NCBI GenBank assembly: GCA_050084515.1 | Contig: CM114275.1 | Location: 22,754,001-22,818,000, forward strand | DNA from: Blasia pusilla | Taxonomy: Eukaryota > Marchantiophyta > Marchantiopsida > Blasiales | Length of the DNA stretch: 64,000 nucleotides | Reading direction: 5' to 3' | Shown here: one piece after another, positions 31,911-44,500 of the stretch | Position numbering within the stretch: the first letter of the stretch is position 1 | Layout of the letters: each line of letters starts with the position of its first letter | The notes under the pieces: model-generated | Database searches by the model: none | What the model was told of the DNA's origin: nothing | The model's input: only the letters and a program-made list of their open reading frames with translations | Made by a program: the position numbers and the translations under genes

Positions 31911-33860
31911 TGATCAAGGTTTCTCTGGTTAGGTTGCATGTATTTCCATTATCTTCAATGTCTTTTTATTCTGTCATCGTTTTTTCTGATCTTTGCATTC
32001 ATACATGACTCTCTCCTCTTCGCGCGGTGCAATTGCTAAGCATCTAATACTTGGTTTACATGCAATCGGGGGATGTCTTTTTTGTTCTTTCATTGTTTCT
32101 ATTGTTGTGCTCTAAAAAATTTTATTCGCAAGCTACCTCAAGTAAATTCGATTGCGTTGTCCGCCTGATCATAGATTTCTTCTCACGAAACATGTCTACA
32201 TCTTCACTTTGCTTTCTGAAATTAGTTCCTCCCTTATCACGTTGCTAGGTCTTCATGCCTTTGCATACACTAAACCTACATCCGTGCTAGTAGTGTTGAT
32301 TTTCTCCAACATGTCAATTGATTGCTTCTCCTCAGCTTTAGCCATAGCCACTCACACTAAGTGCACCACGCTGAGTTATTTCACTTGGCTTGCACAAATC
32401 TCACCTCCAATCCAAATTAATGTTATCCCAAGCTCATCCAGAAGCCGACCATGACACATCTCACTTGCCCACGTGTGCCGATGCCGCCATTGTTGCTCTT
32501 GCAGCCAACATTGCCTATGCTTCCCCGAACCTATGCTTCAAACTAATGTCTCGAGATTGACACAGAAGTGAATCAATTATAAGAATTTCTTGTGCTGTAG
32601 CCCTTCACTTTGATATCTGAAAGAGACGCAAATGGTATGAACACATGATGGCCATAATCAACAACAAGGAGATGCAATCGTGTGCGACCTACACATTGTA
32701 CTCGTCTCCAAGCTCCTCATTATTGTGCCTGTCAAATTGATAAAGTTGATTGGCCATATTCAGTAGCCATGTTTTGTACATGATAAAAGTTCTTGTTCTT
32801 GAGCCTCCCGATGTCATATTTTTTCGCTCTCCAATGATTCTACAATTTCCTCTTCCATGTTCCAAGTCTTCTGAACACAATCTTGCATATCCGAGAGAGT
32901 ATGCAAAGTAAAAATCCTCTTGGATGTCCAATTCTCACACGAGCTCTCCATGTCAAACCGCCTTTAGTGTGCTACCTGATGGGCTCACTTCCTTGTGTTC
33001 CAAGACGACTTGAGGCAAAGTCGTTCTTTGGTGCTTATTTCTATAAACAAGAAGTAGAGTAGGTCTATACTTCTATCCATCTCCGAGAAAAATTGCAATG
33101 GTTTGTATGTATATTGGAGTTTTGTTGATGTTCAGTACTAGCATTCTCGTCCAAGATTTAGCAATACCAGCCTGAATATTACTTGCAACAGACCACTTAA
33201 GGTCTGCATTGGACATCTTACAACCAGTTGATTGATTCCTAGAAGAACTTTGCTTGTGTCCAAAATCTATTACTACCAACTTACTCTATTGATGTTCGAG
33301 CAAGATTACTAAGAATCCATATGATCTACTTGAACACGTGGGATCTATTCTCAGTTACAAAATACAATCAAATCATGCAAGAGCCTCAAGCACACAAACA
33401 TGAATGACATTTGAGTTTGATAACATTTTGTGCTTATCTGCTTGGATGCTTTTGCTTTGATCTCAATCAGCCTACGGATGTTAGCATTTGTTCCAGTACT
33501 TGTTTTCTTAAGGGAATTCTACTTATGGATCTTTGGTAACATATTTCTACTTGCATTGAGGCTGTTTTGAAAATTTCAAACTCTTTCTTTCTACATATAG
33601 GGTAGGAACCTAAGCCTTATGACTAGTCAAAAATCACAAGAAACAAGTAATTGCTCCTTCCCACATTGGCCTTGAAGTGATCATACAAGGAAAAACATTT
33701 TTACATGGGAGACAAATACCTGAGCCCAACTTGAGAGCTTATTTAACAGGATTATTCAAACAATACCTAAATTCTAGCTAGAAATAAATTCAAACAAAAC
33801 TTGTATACTAGCCACACATATATCACAAAGCATAAGTATTTGACCTTCCTCACATAAGCC
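31911..33860. other. Unassigned, A+T-rich DNA before the Helitron
   Basis: No recognisable gene. Minus-strand frames at 32689-32931 and 33073-33279 are open but have no motif I can name; they may be eroded coding sequence. The 5' end of the Helitron may lie here but no TC-type terminus could be identified. Confidence 0.35.
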
Positions 33861-34125
33861 TTGAGATCAAGATACTCCATATATGTGTCCCAAACCAAGT
33901 TAGACGTGGTTGTGAATAATACAAGCATCTCATTACAAGATAGTGTTGGCCATTGTAGATCCGCTTTTTCCTTGTTCAATATGGATGACCCTACAGATAA
34001 TGTTCTAGTAGACCTTCATGGACAAATCTCTATACACAACCAGCAATATTACTTGAGAGCTCGCTCTAAAGTATTTAGGAAGTCGTCTGCCTTCAATAAG
34101 GCAAGATTAAAACTACACATAACTC

Positions 34126-34625
34126 GTGTCCAAACAAGGATCTCTTTCCACAAGAAATTTGCATATAGACCTCATTGCTATTCATGGTCAAGCGCTAGTA
34201 AACACCTACTCAAGTGGACGGACGAATGCTCTAAGACATTCGAAAAGATTCAATATTGTGGCTATTGTGGCTAGATACTTTATCACAACCCTTGATCTAA
34301 GATCTTTGTCATACAATGTGCAAAATATCCGCCTTATGCATTGTGTAATGGATTCCTAAGAGACTACATTATATCACGATCAGGTTGTTTCCATGTGTGT
34401 AATCAATGTGCTACAATGCACTCAGGTATTGAACTTAAGGTATGTATGACACATGCCTATATTAGATGCATACTTGGTGTGAATCCCCTTGAGCTTCATC
34501 TTCTGACTATTGTAGACTCACGAATAGGGATAGAAACAAAGTACAATGGATTTCATAAGGGCTTATTTTCTGTATCTTCACTTCTAGATTGTCCTCTTGT
34601 TGGTTTTAACCTTCATGGTCCTTGA
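34126..34625 (+). pseudogene. N-terminal Cys-rich region of the Helitron protein
   Basis: Two frames read LVNTYSSGRTNALRHSKRF and, further on, CFHVCNQCATMHSG followed by GVNPLELHLLTIVDSRIGI. The Cys pairs and the N-P-L-E-L-x-x-L-T block resemble the region before the Rep domain in plant Helitron proteins. The assignment is based mainly on its position before the Rep segment. Confidence 0.45.
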
Positions 34626-35337
34626 TCCTTTAAATACATTGCAATTTCCAACAACTATAAGCGAAATACTTTCAATCAACCTAAAAATAAACAAACTCTA
34701 GAGAGATTATAAAACATTATTAGAACTACCAAACCCTTGTCTGGGCTAGTTATCCTACTATCTAAATCAATTGAAGGAATACTCAAACAATCTGAAGACA
34801 AACGCCAAGTGACCCACAACATGGTCTTTGATCCTTGTCATCATGAACTTAATATTTTGCAAGATGTTGCCTATTCATTACCTGTCCAAAAAATGTACTT
34901 CAACAAATATATTTGAAAATGGTAGTCTATATTTATATGTAAGATCATCTACACATGAAAGTATTCTCACTAACAACATAGGAATCTCACTAGATCCACA
35001 ACTCACTATAGAATCAAAACATGGTTGTTTCCCTATCTCCGTGGTTACTATATAGGACAATGCTCATTTTCTAACTATATGCGCAATCATTCAAGGGACT
35101 ATTTAGTGTATTCTCGCTTTATATACCTTATTCCTTGCTAATGTACCAACTAAGGCAGTCCATAGTTTTGTGTTCATCTAGTAGATCCTGCATATTAAAC
35201 CAAGAACTAGACAAACTGAGACAAGAGAAACCACACGTTTGTAAAGAAGATTTATATTGCTATTTATCAAAGTATTCTATCAACTCCCAAATTTTAGGAA
35301 GTCCTTGACATCCAAGTCACTTAAAAGACGTGAAAGC

Positions 35338-35660
35338 GATGGTTCCCCACTTCTTTCTTCCATTGACATCTAACGAGGTATCAGCCACGTGCTGGCCTAA
35401 GTATGATGATATTAAGTGTGTGATAAAAAACTTTAATTCCACATTTACATGGCATGGTGCCCCTTCAGAATATGCCCAACTTTTTCACATGAAGTTACAC
35501 TAATTTTTATCCAAATTTACAAATCCACAAGTACTTGGTAGAATTCTCCATTATTTGCTACCCTATGAGCTCCACAAATAGGGCAGCCTGAATTGCCATG
35601 TGATAATATGGATGCATGAACCAAACATCGACCGCGTTACATCTAAATAAATGCATATAT
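35338..35660 (+). pseudogene. Helitron Rep-like (helitron_like_N) segment
   Basis: The frame reads MVPHFFLPLTSNEVSATCWP, then EYAQLFHMKLH, ILHYLLPYELHK and SLNCHVIIWMHEPNIDRV, with stops. This corresponds to the family pattern of a P-x-x-F-x-T-x-T-x-N start and a G-x-P-H-x-H-x-x-x-W box; here the HxH is N-C-H, altered. Rep nicks and joins single strands in rolling-circle transposition. Several key residues are lost. Confidence 0.65.
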
Positions 35661-36149
35661 ATACCTTCCCCTCCTTCTTGTCCTCCGACTGGGCTCTCTA
35701 ATATATGTGATGTGTCTATAGATGTAATTCTTTCTCAATATATTCTAAACAAGCAGTTGCACAAATGCAAGGGTTTTGGGTTTTCCAATTTACAAAATTT
35801 CATCCTCTGTACCAATGGAACAAATTTTTTTCTACAGTGCTCTGCTTAGTAATATTTCATTCAGATCTGAAATTTCTCTTCTATCTTGTGACTTACAATC
35901 CTGGACTTATTTACATGAGTGCATGCAACGGAAAATTATTAATGATATCGAGGATATTTACACTTTGGTCAAAAGCGATGCTATGAAAAACTTATGGGCA
36001 AAAGTTCACCTATCTGAAATACTTGCAAAGGTAAGTGACCTTATACAACCTGAATTAGATAAGGACATCAATGAGATGATCCTTACATCTTTCACTCAAA
36101 CTACTACTTCATGAGTTTCATATGAGGACACCAACTTAGAACTTGATAC

Positions 36150-37455
36150 TTCTCTTCTCAACAATGAGCAACATGCTCTTTTCCAGATATTGGAAAACAT
36201 CAAATTGGGTCTAGTTCTTCTAAAGGGCCCTCATGGTTACGGGAAAACATACTTTATAACATTTATGGATAAAGTTTGGAACCATGCAAGACTATGTCCA
36301 TTGCTAACAACCACTATAGGTATTGGAATTGTTAGACTTCACACATTAGCCATTATTGTCCATTGAACGTTTGGGATATCATAAAGAGGTGATCTACCCA
36401 ATATGCATGCTGCTTTTGATAATTATATACGGATAAAATTTGCAAGAGTCATTATCATATATAAATGTTCCAGGCTAACACCTAAAATTCTCCAAGTAGT
36501 CGCCAGGTGCTTCAATAAAGTTTCATGTTATGACTACATGAGTCCATTTGGTGGAAATTTGGTAATTTTAGTTGATGATATGTGCCAATTAACTCTAGTG
36601 TGCAGCCATAGAAATGATAATTTATGTACTAAATGTTATTTCATCTCATCTACATTCTTTGAAAGAATTATGACTTATGAATTTCCCACTCCTATGAGAG
36701 ATTCTGAAGACCCAAAAAATCTCAAATTCCTTAACTCTTTGAGATGCACACAACCAACCCAACTTGAACTCCAAACTTCTTTACTTGGGAACTTTGTTTC
36801 AGGAAATGAGGCTATAGATTTCATACACAATGATACTACAATAGTATGCACACGTTGCGAAGATGTCACTATATTCAATCTATTGGCTCTAAGGTGCTTG
36901 TTCGGAGATGTATCTATTCTACAGGTACTTGTGAAGACAAATGCTCCATTGACATATGAGTTCACTTCTTGGTTGGAGGATGACACATTTCACCAAATAT
37001 AATATGTTGCACTTCAGTGCACTTTCATACTTACTTCAAACATTAACTTAAAATTGCAGGCCGTCAATGGGTCCTTAGCAAAAGTAATAGACATGATCTA
37101 CAATGGTGAGGAACTAGTAGATATTATGGTCACTATATTGTCAAAAAATGCATCTATACTTATTGGTAGGTCCAAGTTTGCAACTCTCAGGTATGGCTCA
37201 TACAATAAATATGTAAAAAGAACATTCCTTGGATACGCTATGATAGCGCATAAAATTCAGGTTTCCACTATTTTTGGTCGTTATTTTTTGATAATCAGGT
37301 CAATCTTTCCAATAGGACTTGCTTATGTCATGTTGTCGCGTGTAAAAAAAAAGAAGCAACTAAGGATATTTGGGCATTTAGAACCTAAAGAATTCCAAGT
37401 GTTTGGACAATGCATTCATGAGGTTCAAGATTACTTTGTTTGTATGTGCTATTAA
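36150..37455 (+). pseudogene. Pif1-like helicase region of the Helitron
   Basis: The Walker A box is KGPHGYGKTYFITF at about 36223-36264, preceded by LLNNEQHALFQIL. After stops come PFGGNLVILVDDMCQLTLV (equivalent to G-G-K-x-V-I-L-x-G-D-x-x-Q-L-P-P-V), MRDSEDPKNLKFLNSLR, NGSLAKVIDMIYNG, FLGYAMIAHKIQVST and LAYVMLSRVKKKKQLRIF. These follow the Pif1/RecD2 motif order. The Walker B acidic pair is lost (IIYKCSRL in place of I-I-D-E-x-S-M-L). Non-functional. Confidence 0.82.
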
Positions 37456-37799
37456 GAGACATGGCATCTCGAGTTAGCTCCACACATGGCTGTGCTACAA
37501 GGTCTTCAAGCCATGCTCATCCTTCAGTTGAACTTTGTCAAATTGGACACTTACACACCACCATAAAAATGTTGCAGATCTTCCAGAGTTTGTGGCAGAT
37601 CATCACTCTACAATAGTTAAGCAAAAACACCAGACTTCACTTGAGGTTTGTTTCTTGTCAAATTGCTTATTCTCAATCAACTACTAATTTTCTACTCATG
37701 CCCGCTAACATTCCATTTTCAGGTTCTTATGAACTATTTGGATTTCTCCAGCATGAGTTTGAACGACATAAACACTCAACAAGAAGATGCCAGACCTCA

Positions 37800-38440
37800 A
37801 TACATAATTCCTACAAAAAATCAGATGAAATAATTAAATAATCTAGATGTAATGCCATCTTTCTCACAGCATGGAGTTACTGGTCGGAAAATACAAAGGT
37901 ATATTAATCAAGGTCAAATGTGGGACTCAAAATTCTGTCGCATTCATAAAGATGGGCCAGGTACAAGTATCAATCTAGTTACCTTAATCATCAATCTTTG
38001 TGGTACTCTCTTTCCAATTCATCACTATTCAAGAGTTCTTACAATTTTTACCCGCCACTTTTGCAAGAATCCAAAAAGAAGCCTTAAAGTTCAAGAATGT
38101 GGACTTTAAAGAGGCACAAATGACTAGGAAACATGCAACCCACTTATTCAATCTCATGAGCGATAGAATCCATTTAGATCAATTGCATGAATACTTATGC
38201 ATGAAATGCACTTACCACTTAGTATGTTGCTAGATCTATCTTCTGTCAAAGAAACTTAATTGATTGATCGAATGAAGACTTCATGTGAAGATGGGCACTT
38301 ACCCGAGTTTTTTCGATTGCCTATTGATCTTGATAATCCTCCCCAACTCCACTTATTTCCAGACTTTGATGATGGGATCATTGTTTCATCTACTCATGCT
38401 AATGCACCTCCATAACCATCTACTTTTGTCTTACCCCAGA
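37800..38440 (+). pseudogene. Helitron accessory ORF, copy B (first part)
   Basis: Frames at 37852-38109, 38000-38233 and 38285-38485 encode MPSFSQHGVTGRKIQR, DSKFCRIHKDGPG, QKEALKFKNVDFKEAQMT, HLFNLMSDRIHLDQL and FPDFDDGIIVSS. These align with copy A at 6551-7174. A GTACAA/TTTCAG-like break after the first block parallels the suspected intron of copy A. No known domain. Confidence 0.5.
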
Positions 38441-39278
38441 CCAATTCAATTCATGCAAACAATCCATCAATGCCATCACAAGTGAATGCCTCTTATGATG
38501 CAAACCTCCTTGTGACTTCTCCAAACAAATGCAAGTGTGGATGATTATTCATTAATTCATTCTAGGTAAGCCTTCAATGTCCGTTCAATATAATTTTCAT
38601 TGCTCCAATGTTGCAACATCAGTCGTGATCAAGTCTAATAGTCTGTTACATGTGTGGTTGCAAACCCATACTCAAATTCCAATTGGGTGTTTTCGATCAA
38701 CTTTTGGAAATATATATTCTAATATCTATAACACATCATTTATCAATCTTGGACTTTCTTCGCATACATCTTTCAATCTGCCAATTTTCCATTTTTGCAA
38801 TGTTGGACTTTTGAGCATTCCACACAACACACCAACTTCAATTAACACAATGTTCTCAGAATAGAACTTTACATAAATTTTGTATATGTTGTCAGTACAC
38901 TTCATAAAATCTGATCTATGCACAAAATGTTATATAAGCATTATTGCAATTGTAATGTTTTGTCTTAGTAAATTTCTCTTTGCTACTTTTTAACCTTTCT
39001 GATTTTTTTGCTTATATGTTTTTCTCACTTTATCTCAATGCTGATTGTTCTTTTCCTCTATTCAACTTATATTTGATCAAACCTTGCATATCTCTACTTG
39101 AGGAAGTGTTCATATAAGATTCAGTATTGTTTCTCTCTCACATGTTTTTTTCTACACCACTGTTTAATTAATCTCACTATTTTGAAATGCACTCTTGTAG
39201 TTGCACTTAATCTTCTCACCTACAATCTAATCTACTTGTATGTTATGTTTTTACTTTATGTAAAGAATAGGACTCCAA

Positions 39279-39662
39279 ATGCCCCGTCCAATTCATCGCG
39301 GTCCACTCCATCAGGCACACACTTCATCACACGCTTTTTGTCGCAACAACAATAGAGACACTCAGTATGTGGATGTTAACATCCACAACAACGAAGACAA
39401 CAATAGTGGCAGGCATCACTTCCCGTCTACACAAGATCAGAATGTAGATTCACTTCAAGTTGCGCAGGATCAACTTCTTGCTTTGTCTACAGAAATTGCA
39501 GATCTAAATGGTCTGCTCAATTTTTCTCTTGAAGATAAGCAACATCATGTTGATGAAGTTGATGCTTTAAAGAAGCAGGTGCAAGATGCAAAGGAGCAAG
39601 TTGTCAATTTTGCTAAGAATGTTTGTCCTCTAATAGATCATTGCCCAACACTTGCTCTTTAG
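39279..39662 (+). pseudogene. Helitron accessory ORF, copy B (coiled-coil part)
   Basis: About 127 codons. The first 60 residues are Asn/His-rich; the rest, from LLALSTEIADLNGLLNFSLE to VDALKKQVQDAKEQVVNFAK, is a probable coiled coil. It aligns with 7787-8164 in copy A. The frame ends in TAG at 39660-39662 and is otherwise intact. Confidence 0.5.
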
Positions 39663-40481
39663 CTGGGCATCATACAATCAATGTTAAGAGAATATAGGGA
39701 GTAGTGCTTTTACTTGATTGCTTACATTGCATATTTACATCAAACACAAGTACTGTGTACTTTAGTGTTTGATGTCTTTTTTTATGATCACGTTCTACAT
39801 GCACAAGTCTTATCACTGATTCAGTTAATTGCTATGGCTAATGTTTCATGAGGTCTCACTCTGGCCATATATTTATATGAACATATCTACTCACGTTTTC
39901 TAACCTGTTCACTAAATTTTGTACTTTCCTACTTTCAACATTTCTATCAGACTAAAAATAAATTACATTTATGTTTGATATCATTTTGCAATGCCAATTT
40001 ACATGAAAAAAATCTTATGGCAGATTCATATTTTTTAAGTATATGATATTTCTTCAACTTTCTATGCAATTTTATCTTTCTTCAAGGTCATTCTTTTGAA
40101 GTCTGCAACTTGTTGTCTTACATTTTATGTGGTGCATGGATATTCTCCTTCTACAATATCTCTTCTTCCTACACTATGCTAATGTAGACGTTTTTCCATC
40201 CTTTGCCCATCTCTCTATATCTGTCCTCATAAACTATACTTCCCTCATCATCAAAAAACTTTTAATGAATTCAATATCTACATGCACTACTACTAACGGG
40301 CATTTCATTTAAAATTAACTTTTCTAATATGCCCAAATATATTAAATTTGCTACTTAATATGTTGTACATCTTAACCTTACCAATATATATTATTATAGG
40401 AGAGTGCCTTCTTGATTTGCAAACACCTCTTTGATTGACATGTGGCAATCGGGCTGGAAGAAAAAGATTTCCCTTTACTTC

Positions 40482-40507
40482 CGTGCATGGCACGAGCTAC
40501 TCACTAG
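40482..40507 (+). other. Helitron 3' terminus
   Basis: The hairpin CGTGC/GCACG with an ATG loop (40482-40494), then AGCTACTCA and terminal CTAG at 40504-40507, followed by T at 40508. This is the standard plant Helitron end. It closes copy B. Confidence 0.7.
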
Positions 40508-40708
40508 TATAGTTTATATCAACAAAGCTCTAGAATATCGCAATCTATTCCAATCTATAATGTTAAAAGAGGATGGGGTTTGAGAATCCCTTCCTCTTAC
40601 GTTGACAAGTGTATATTTTTGCCTCCTTGGATGCTTACACGTGTAATGTTATTGATGTTTAACATGTCAAAGCATAATAATTGGTTTAACATATGATGTG
40701 CCCTTTCA

Positions 40709-40743
40709 CTCGTGCATAGTGCGAGTAGTATAGTAGTTACTAG
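40709..40743 (+). other. Second Helitron-like 3' terminus
   Basis: A stem CTCGTGC pairing with GTGCGAG (two G-T wobbles) at about 40709-40725 is followed, after TAGTATAGTAGTTA, by CTAG at 40740-40743 and T. It suggests a second, nested or tandem Helitron end 236 bp downstream of the first. Confidence 0.5.
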
Positions 40744-40920
40744 TAATAACTTTTTTTCATCAATCCAAGATGTGCAAATATTTACTTCTCCACTTTTACT
40801 ACAATACCATTTGCTGCAATAACTTCTTCAAATATTCCGCCAATCTATATGATTATTGGAGAGTGTCTTCTTGATTTCGGAACACCTCTTGCTTGACATG
40901 TGGCAACGGGCAAACCAGAA

Positions 40921-41568
40921 AATATTTCATCCTCTATGGGTAGGAAGAAAAAATTAGTCTCTTCACTCGACTTCCCACTAATAAGTAATAGTAATGAGAA
41001 TCTTTTCCACAACACTTCAAGATTTTCTTTCCATTATCTTACAAGTATTTTCACCCCAAGTATTCAAACTTCATAGGCCCCATACTTTCAAAATAAAGAC
41101 GCACTTTTCTTAACATAAAGAGTAACATACTTAACTGGGTGGGGCCTCCGCTTACGTAGGGGGAGAAGGATACTGTACGTACGGATCCGTCGGGAGGAGG
41201 ACGGTGTTTCAGCGGCACGACGGACAAGATTTTGTCGAAGTTGCTCAATACAATTGGATCTGCACTCTGCAGGAGTTTCAACAAATCACGAAGTAGTTGT
41301 GAGTGGATGTGCCAGTGGATCCCAACGCCGTGCTCGTGTCGGTGGTGTTTCTGTGTCCATTTCAAGAAACTTAGAGCATCTTACGGGAAACTGAACCTGA
41401 ATTCTGAACGTCCGGGGAGATGGCTCTCACGGTTCACCGTCTTTTGTACCAATTTCAAGATTTTGAGAGTTTAGGAAACACAGCCGCAGGAACATCTGGA
41501 GTTTCGAGAATACGCTTCTGCGCGTGAGCTGCAACGAGATTGCTGTTGGAGTGAACGCCGCGGGAGAA
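40921..41568. other. Upstream region of the gene starting at 41569
   Basis: Composition shifts from A+T-rich to balanced at about 41130. The last 400 bases are a plausible promoter and 5' leader. No protein is recognisable. Confidence 0.4.
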
Positions 41569-44500
41569 ATGGAAAGGTTGGAGCGTCTGCAAACTGTACA
41601 AGTTACTCTTCATCTCATGCAGGAACACTTATTGTGCAGTAGTCCAAGGGACTCATCTTCGGATCGATTTGTGGCGGAATTTTGCCTCTTTCTTGTAAGC
41701 AGTTTAGTTTGTGATGAACGAACTCTTGGTGCTCGTGTCAGTTGAGTATGTCCCTCTCGTCTGCCGTGGTTCCCGCAGAGTCTATTTGACAATGATGACG
41801 TACATTGTGCGAGTACTGGAATTATGTTTTCAATGTGGAGACAGAAATTCGGTAGCTGAAAGTTGACTTGTAGCATTTCTCTCTTAGCTTGTACCTTCTG
41901 CTGCTAGTACTTGACTACTTGAGCCACCATGGGATCCTGAACTCCACGTCTTACCGCAGTCTTAGAGGAAATACAATGTAATACAAAGATTCCGTATCTT
42001 CAATCGTTCCTCCCCCGTCCTTGAGCAATATAGCATGACTGAAGTCAGTGAAAATTCTCTCATCACGGATCCCTGGAATGGTTACACCTAATGAAAAATT
42101 GCTTGTCTGGCAGATTGAAGGGTGCAATAGCCCAGATGAAATGAGAAGCAGATGTGACATCCTGATCAAGCAGTTGCCAAAGGTTGAATCTCCGAACCTA
42201 CAATCTAAAGTCTGTAGGTATGTTATCACAGGGAATGAACTTTCGTAGTGGATCTCTCAGCTCAGCCTTGATAAATGGCATGGAATTTGCGGGATAGAGT
42301 CAAGAGAATTGGGGCTCGCTACCCCAATTTGAGAAGACACGGAGCTTGCTCCAATTGATTCTAAAATTTACGAGTTTTATGGCTTCTGTTACGCGGCTTG
42401 GATTTTTATTCTGCAATTCGAACCAATCCCAATTTACTGTTCTTTATTTTTCCTCTTTCAAAAAAATAACATCCGGTAATTGTGATAGAGCCCTTTCCAA
42501 GTCCTCTACCGTCGAGAAAGTACTTTCTAAATTGTATGGTCACTGGGTTCTTCAAATAAGTGGTGTTTTCTGTAGTTTTCCTGTGTTACAACTTCTGTAT
42601 CAATTTGATCAATCCAAAATGAATTGGTTCACCATTATTATAGGAAGCCAGATATTTACTCTTATGTGTGGTATTCATTCTTGTTTAGCTCTTGTTTTTA
42701 GTTACTCATCAAATGGCACTTTGCCTATGTTTATGAGCTTGGGCAGAAGTCAAAGTTAGTGAATTACAGTGTAAACGGGATAACTCTGGTCGGTGTGAGT
42801 CAATTTGGAGAACAGAGGGAAAATATTTGAATCAAGATACTTCTCGGTAATTTGGGTATGACTTCTTCGAGCCTGGTAGTAAATCTTGCTATCTGAGATT
42901 GTTTGAAGATTTGTAAATGAGGCTAGTGAAAACTCACAATCCTGAAGTTAGAAAATTGAACAACCGAAATATAGTAGCTGATTGGGTTGGACATACACTG
43001 GGGAACAGGTCAGGGTATTACGAATTGTTCTCGGATAGCCTCCACGATTCTGTTAATGTAAAGATTTCATCAGTAAACTATCTTCACCCTCAAGTGATGA
43101 GCAAAGTTCAATAAAGAATGTGGGTGGGTTTCATCTGAGGTCATTTGAGCTTGGAGGTTTTTGGTGACGTACTGAAGGGTAGCTGCATGTACGTTTGAAG
43201 TACTCTGAGTTCCTAGGGATCTTTAGCCTTGTTCAACAAGGTTTAATGAGGAAATCTTAGATCTCTATTCTTTCCTGTAAGAGGGTGCTTCTGTGCATTT
43301 CCCCAAGACTCAGGGGCCATTAAAATTTGAGCGACAACTAGTATCTTATAACCCTACCTACAATGCCTTGCTTGTGCCTTGTACGTGTTGAGGTTTAGAG
43401 AATTTCGGGCTGTGGGACTGAGTTAGTATTAAATTATCCAGATAATCAAAGTCAATGGTTTAAGTTCCGTGTGCCTTCCAGTGCCTACAAACACCACACC
43501 AATAGAATGAGACACAGTAGGGTACACACATAGAGCCATGAAAGTGCACAAATATTCTAGTGGATTGGTTCAAGAAATTCTTTTCCTATCACTTTCTTCC
43601 TAATTTAGTCATGCAATCAAGTGCGCTTTGTGGTGACTTATTTGTGTGTTGATTATGTCTCAGGTTTCCATGTCTTTTCTAAAAGCTATGATGGGCGGAA
43701 AAGGTATAGTAGGTGGCCTTAATCATGATTTGTTGTGTGTTTGAGTGCTTTCATGTAGCCTTTCTTGGTGTGGTGGAGTAAAAGATTGATGTGTGTTATT
43801 TAAATTGCTGTTTTGATTTGTTTTCCATCTGGATATCCTTCTTGACACGTTTGTCCCAATCCAACCAACTCGATTTCTTTTATTGTGTTGGGGTTATCCT
43901 TCTCTTGCATGTGCTGCGTTCAAGTCTTCAACTTTACTCATGTTAATCTCTTGATGTAGAAATGATATTTTATGCTACGGTCCTTGCAAATTTGATGAGT
44001 ATGGATGAGGGTGCTAATCATGGCCTGACTAAATACTGAAGTGGGTAAACGTAGAGTTTTTTAAGAAGCCTTTAGGTGAACCGGAAGGTTTGTTTTAGTC
44101 TAGGTTAAGAAAAGTGCCTTCCATAGAAAGGTCAAGTAGTCTTGAAAGTGTTTTGGCGATTTGTGAGAGGTCCCAATTATGTGGACCACAAGTGGTGTGT
44201 AAAATGCTGTTGGACTACACATGCCCTTACGCCCCTCTTAGTCAAGTTCCTGGAAACAGTTCGATCCAAGAGCAGGAAACCAGAATACTCGCAACTTAAG
44301 AAGCTGACCTCCTGAATACCAAGTCCACTGTCCTCTATTTCCTTGAGCAAGGAATTGAAAAAAATGATGAAAAGGGTAGGGGAGAGTAGTTAACCTGGGG
44401 CTCACTCCATGATTGATGGCCATTGGCTGGAACTGTGTTCATCTCATCCTTTTTTTTACAATTTCTCCTCCATTCTAGACAAATTTTCCTCAGCAGGCCA

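Larger units (their letters stand above)
33861..40507 (+). mobile_element. Degenerate autonomous Helitron, copy B
   Basis: Pieces of a RepHel protein lie in order on the + strand: a Cys-rich N-terminal part (34126-34625), a Helitron-like Rep segment (35338-35660) and a Pif1-like helicase (36150-37455). A two-part accessory reading frame (37800-39662), also present in copy A, follows. The right end at 40507 has the Helitron signature: a short hairpin (CGTGC-ATG-GCACG, 40482-40494) followed 9 nt later by CTAG and a host T. Frames are heavily broken. The left end was not found, so 33861 is only where recognisable coding begins. Confidence 0.75.
40398..40920. repeat. Duplicated Helitron tail, 460-bp spacing
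   Basis: GGAGAGTG(C/T)CTTCTTGATTT at 40398 and at 40858 starts two similar blocks of about 60 bp, each running through ACACCTCTT..TTGACATGTGGCAA. Each copy is associated with Helitron-like end sequence. Confidence 0.75.
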
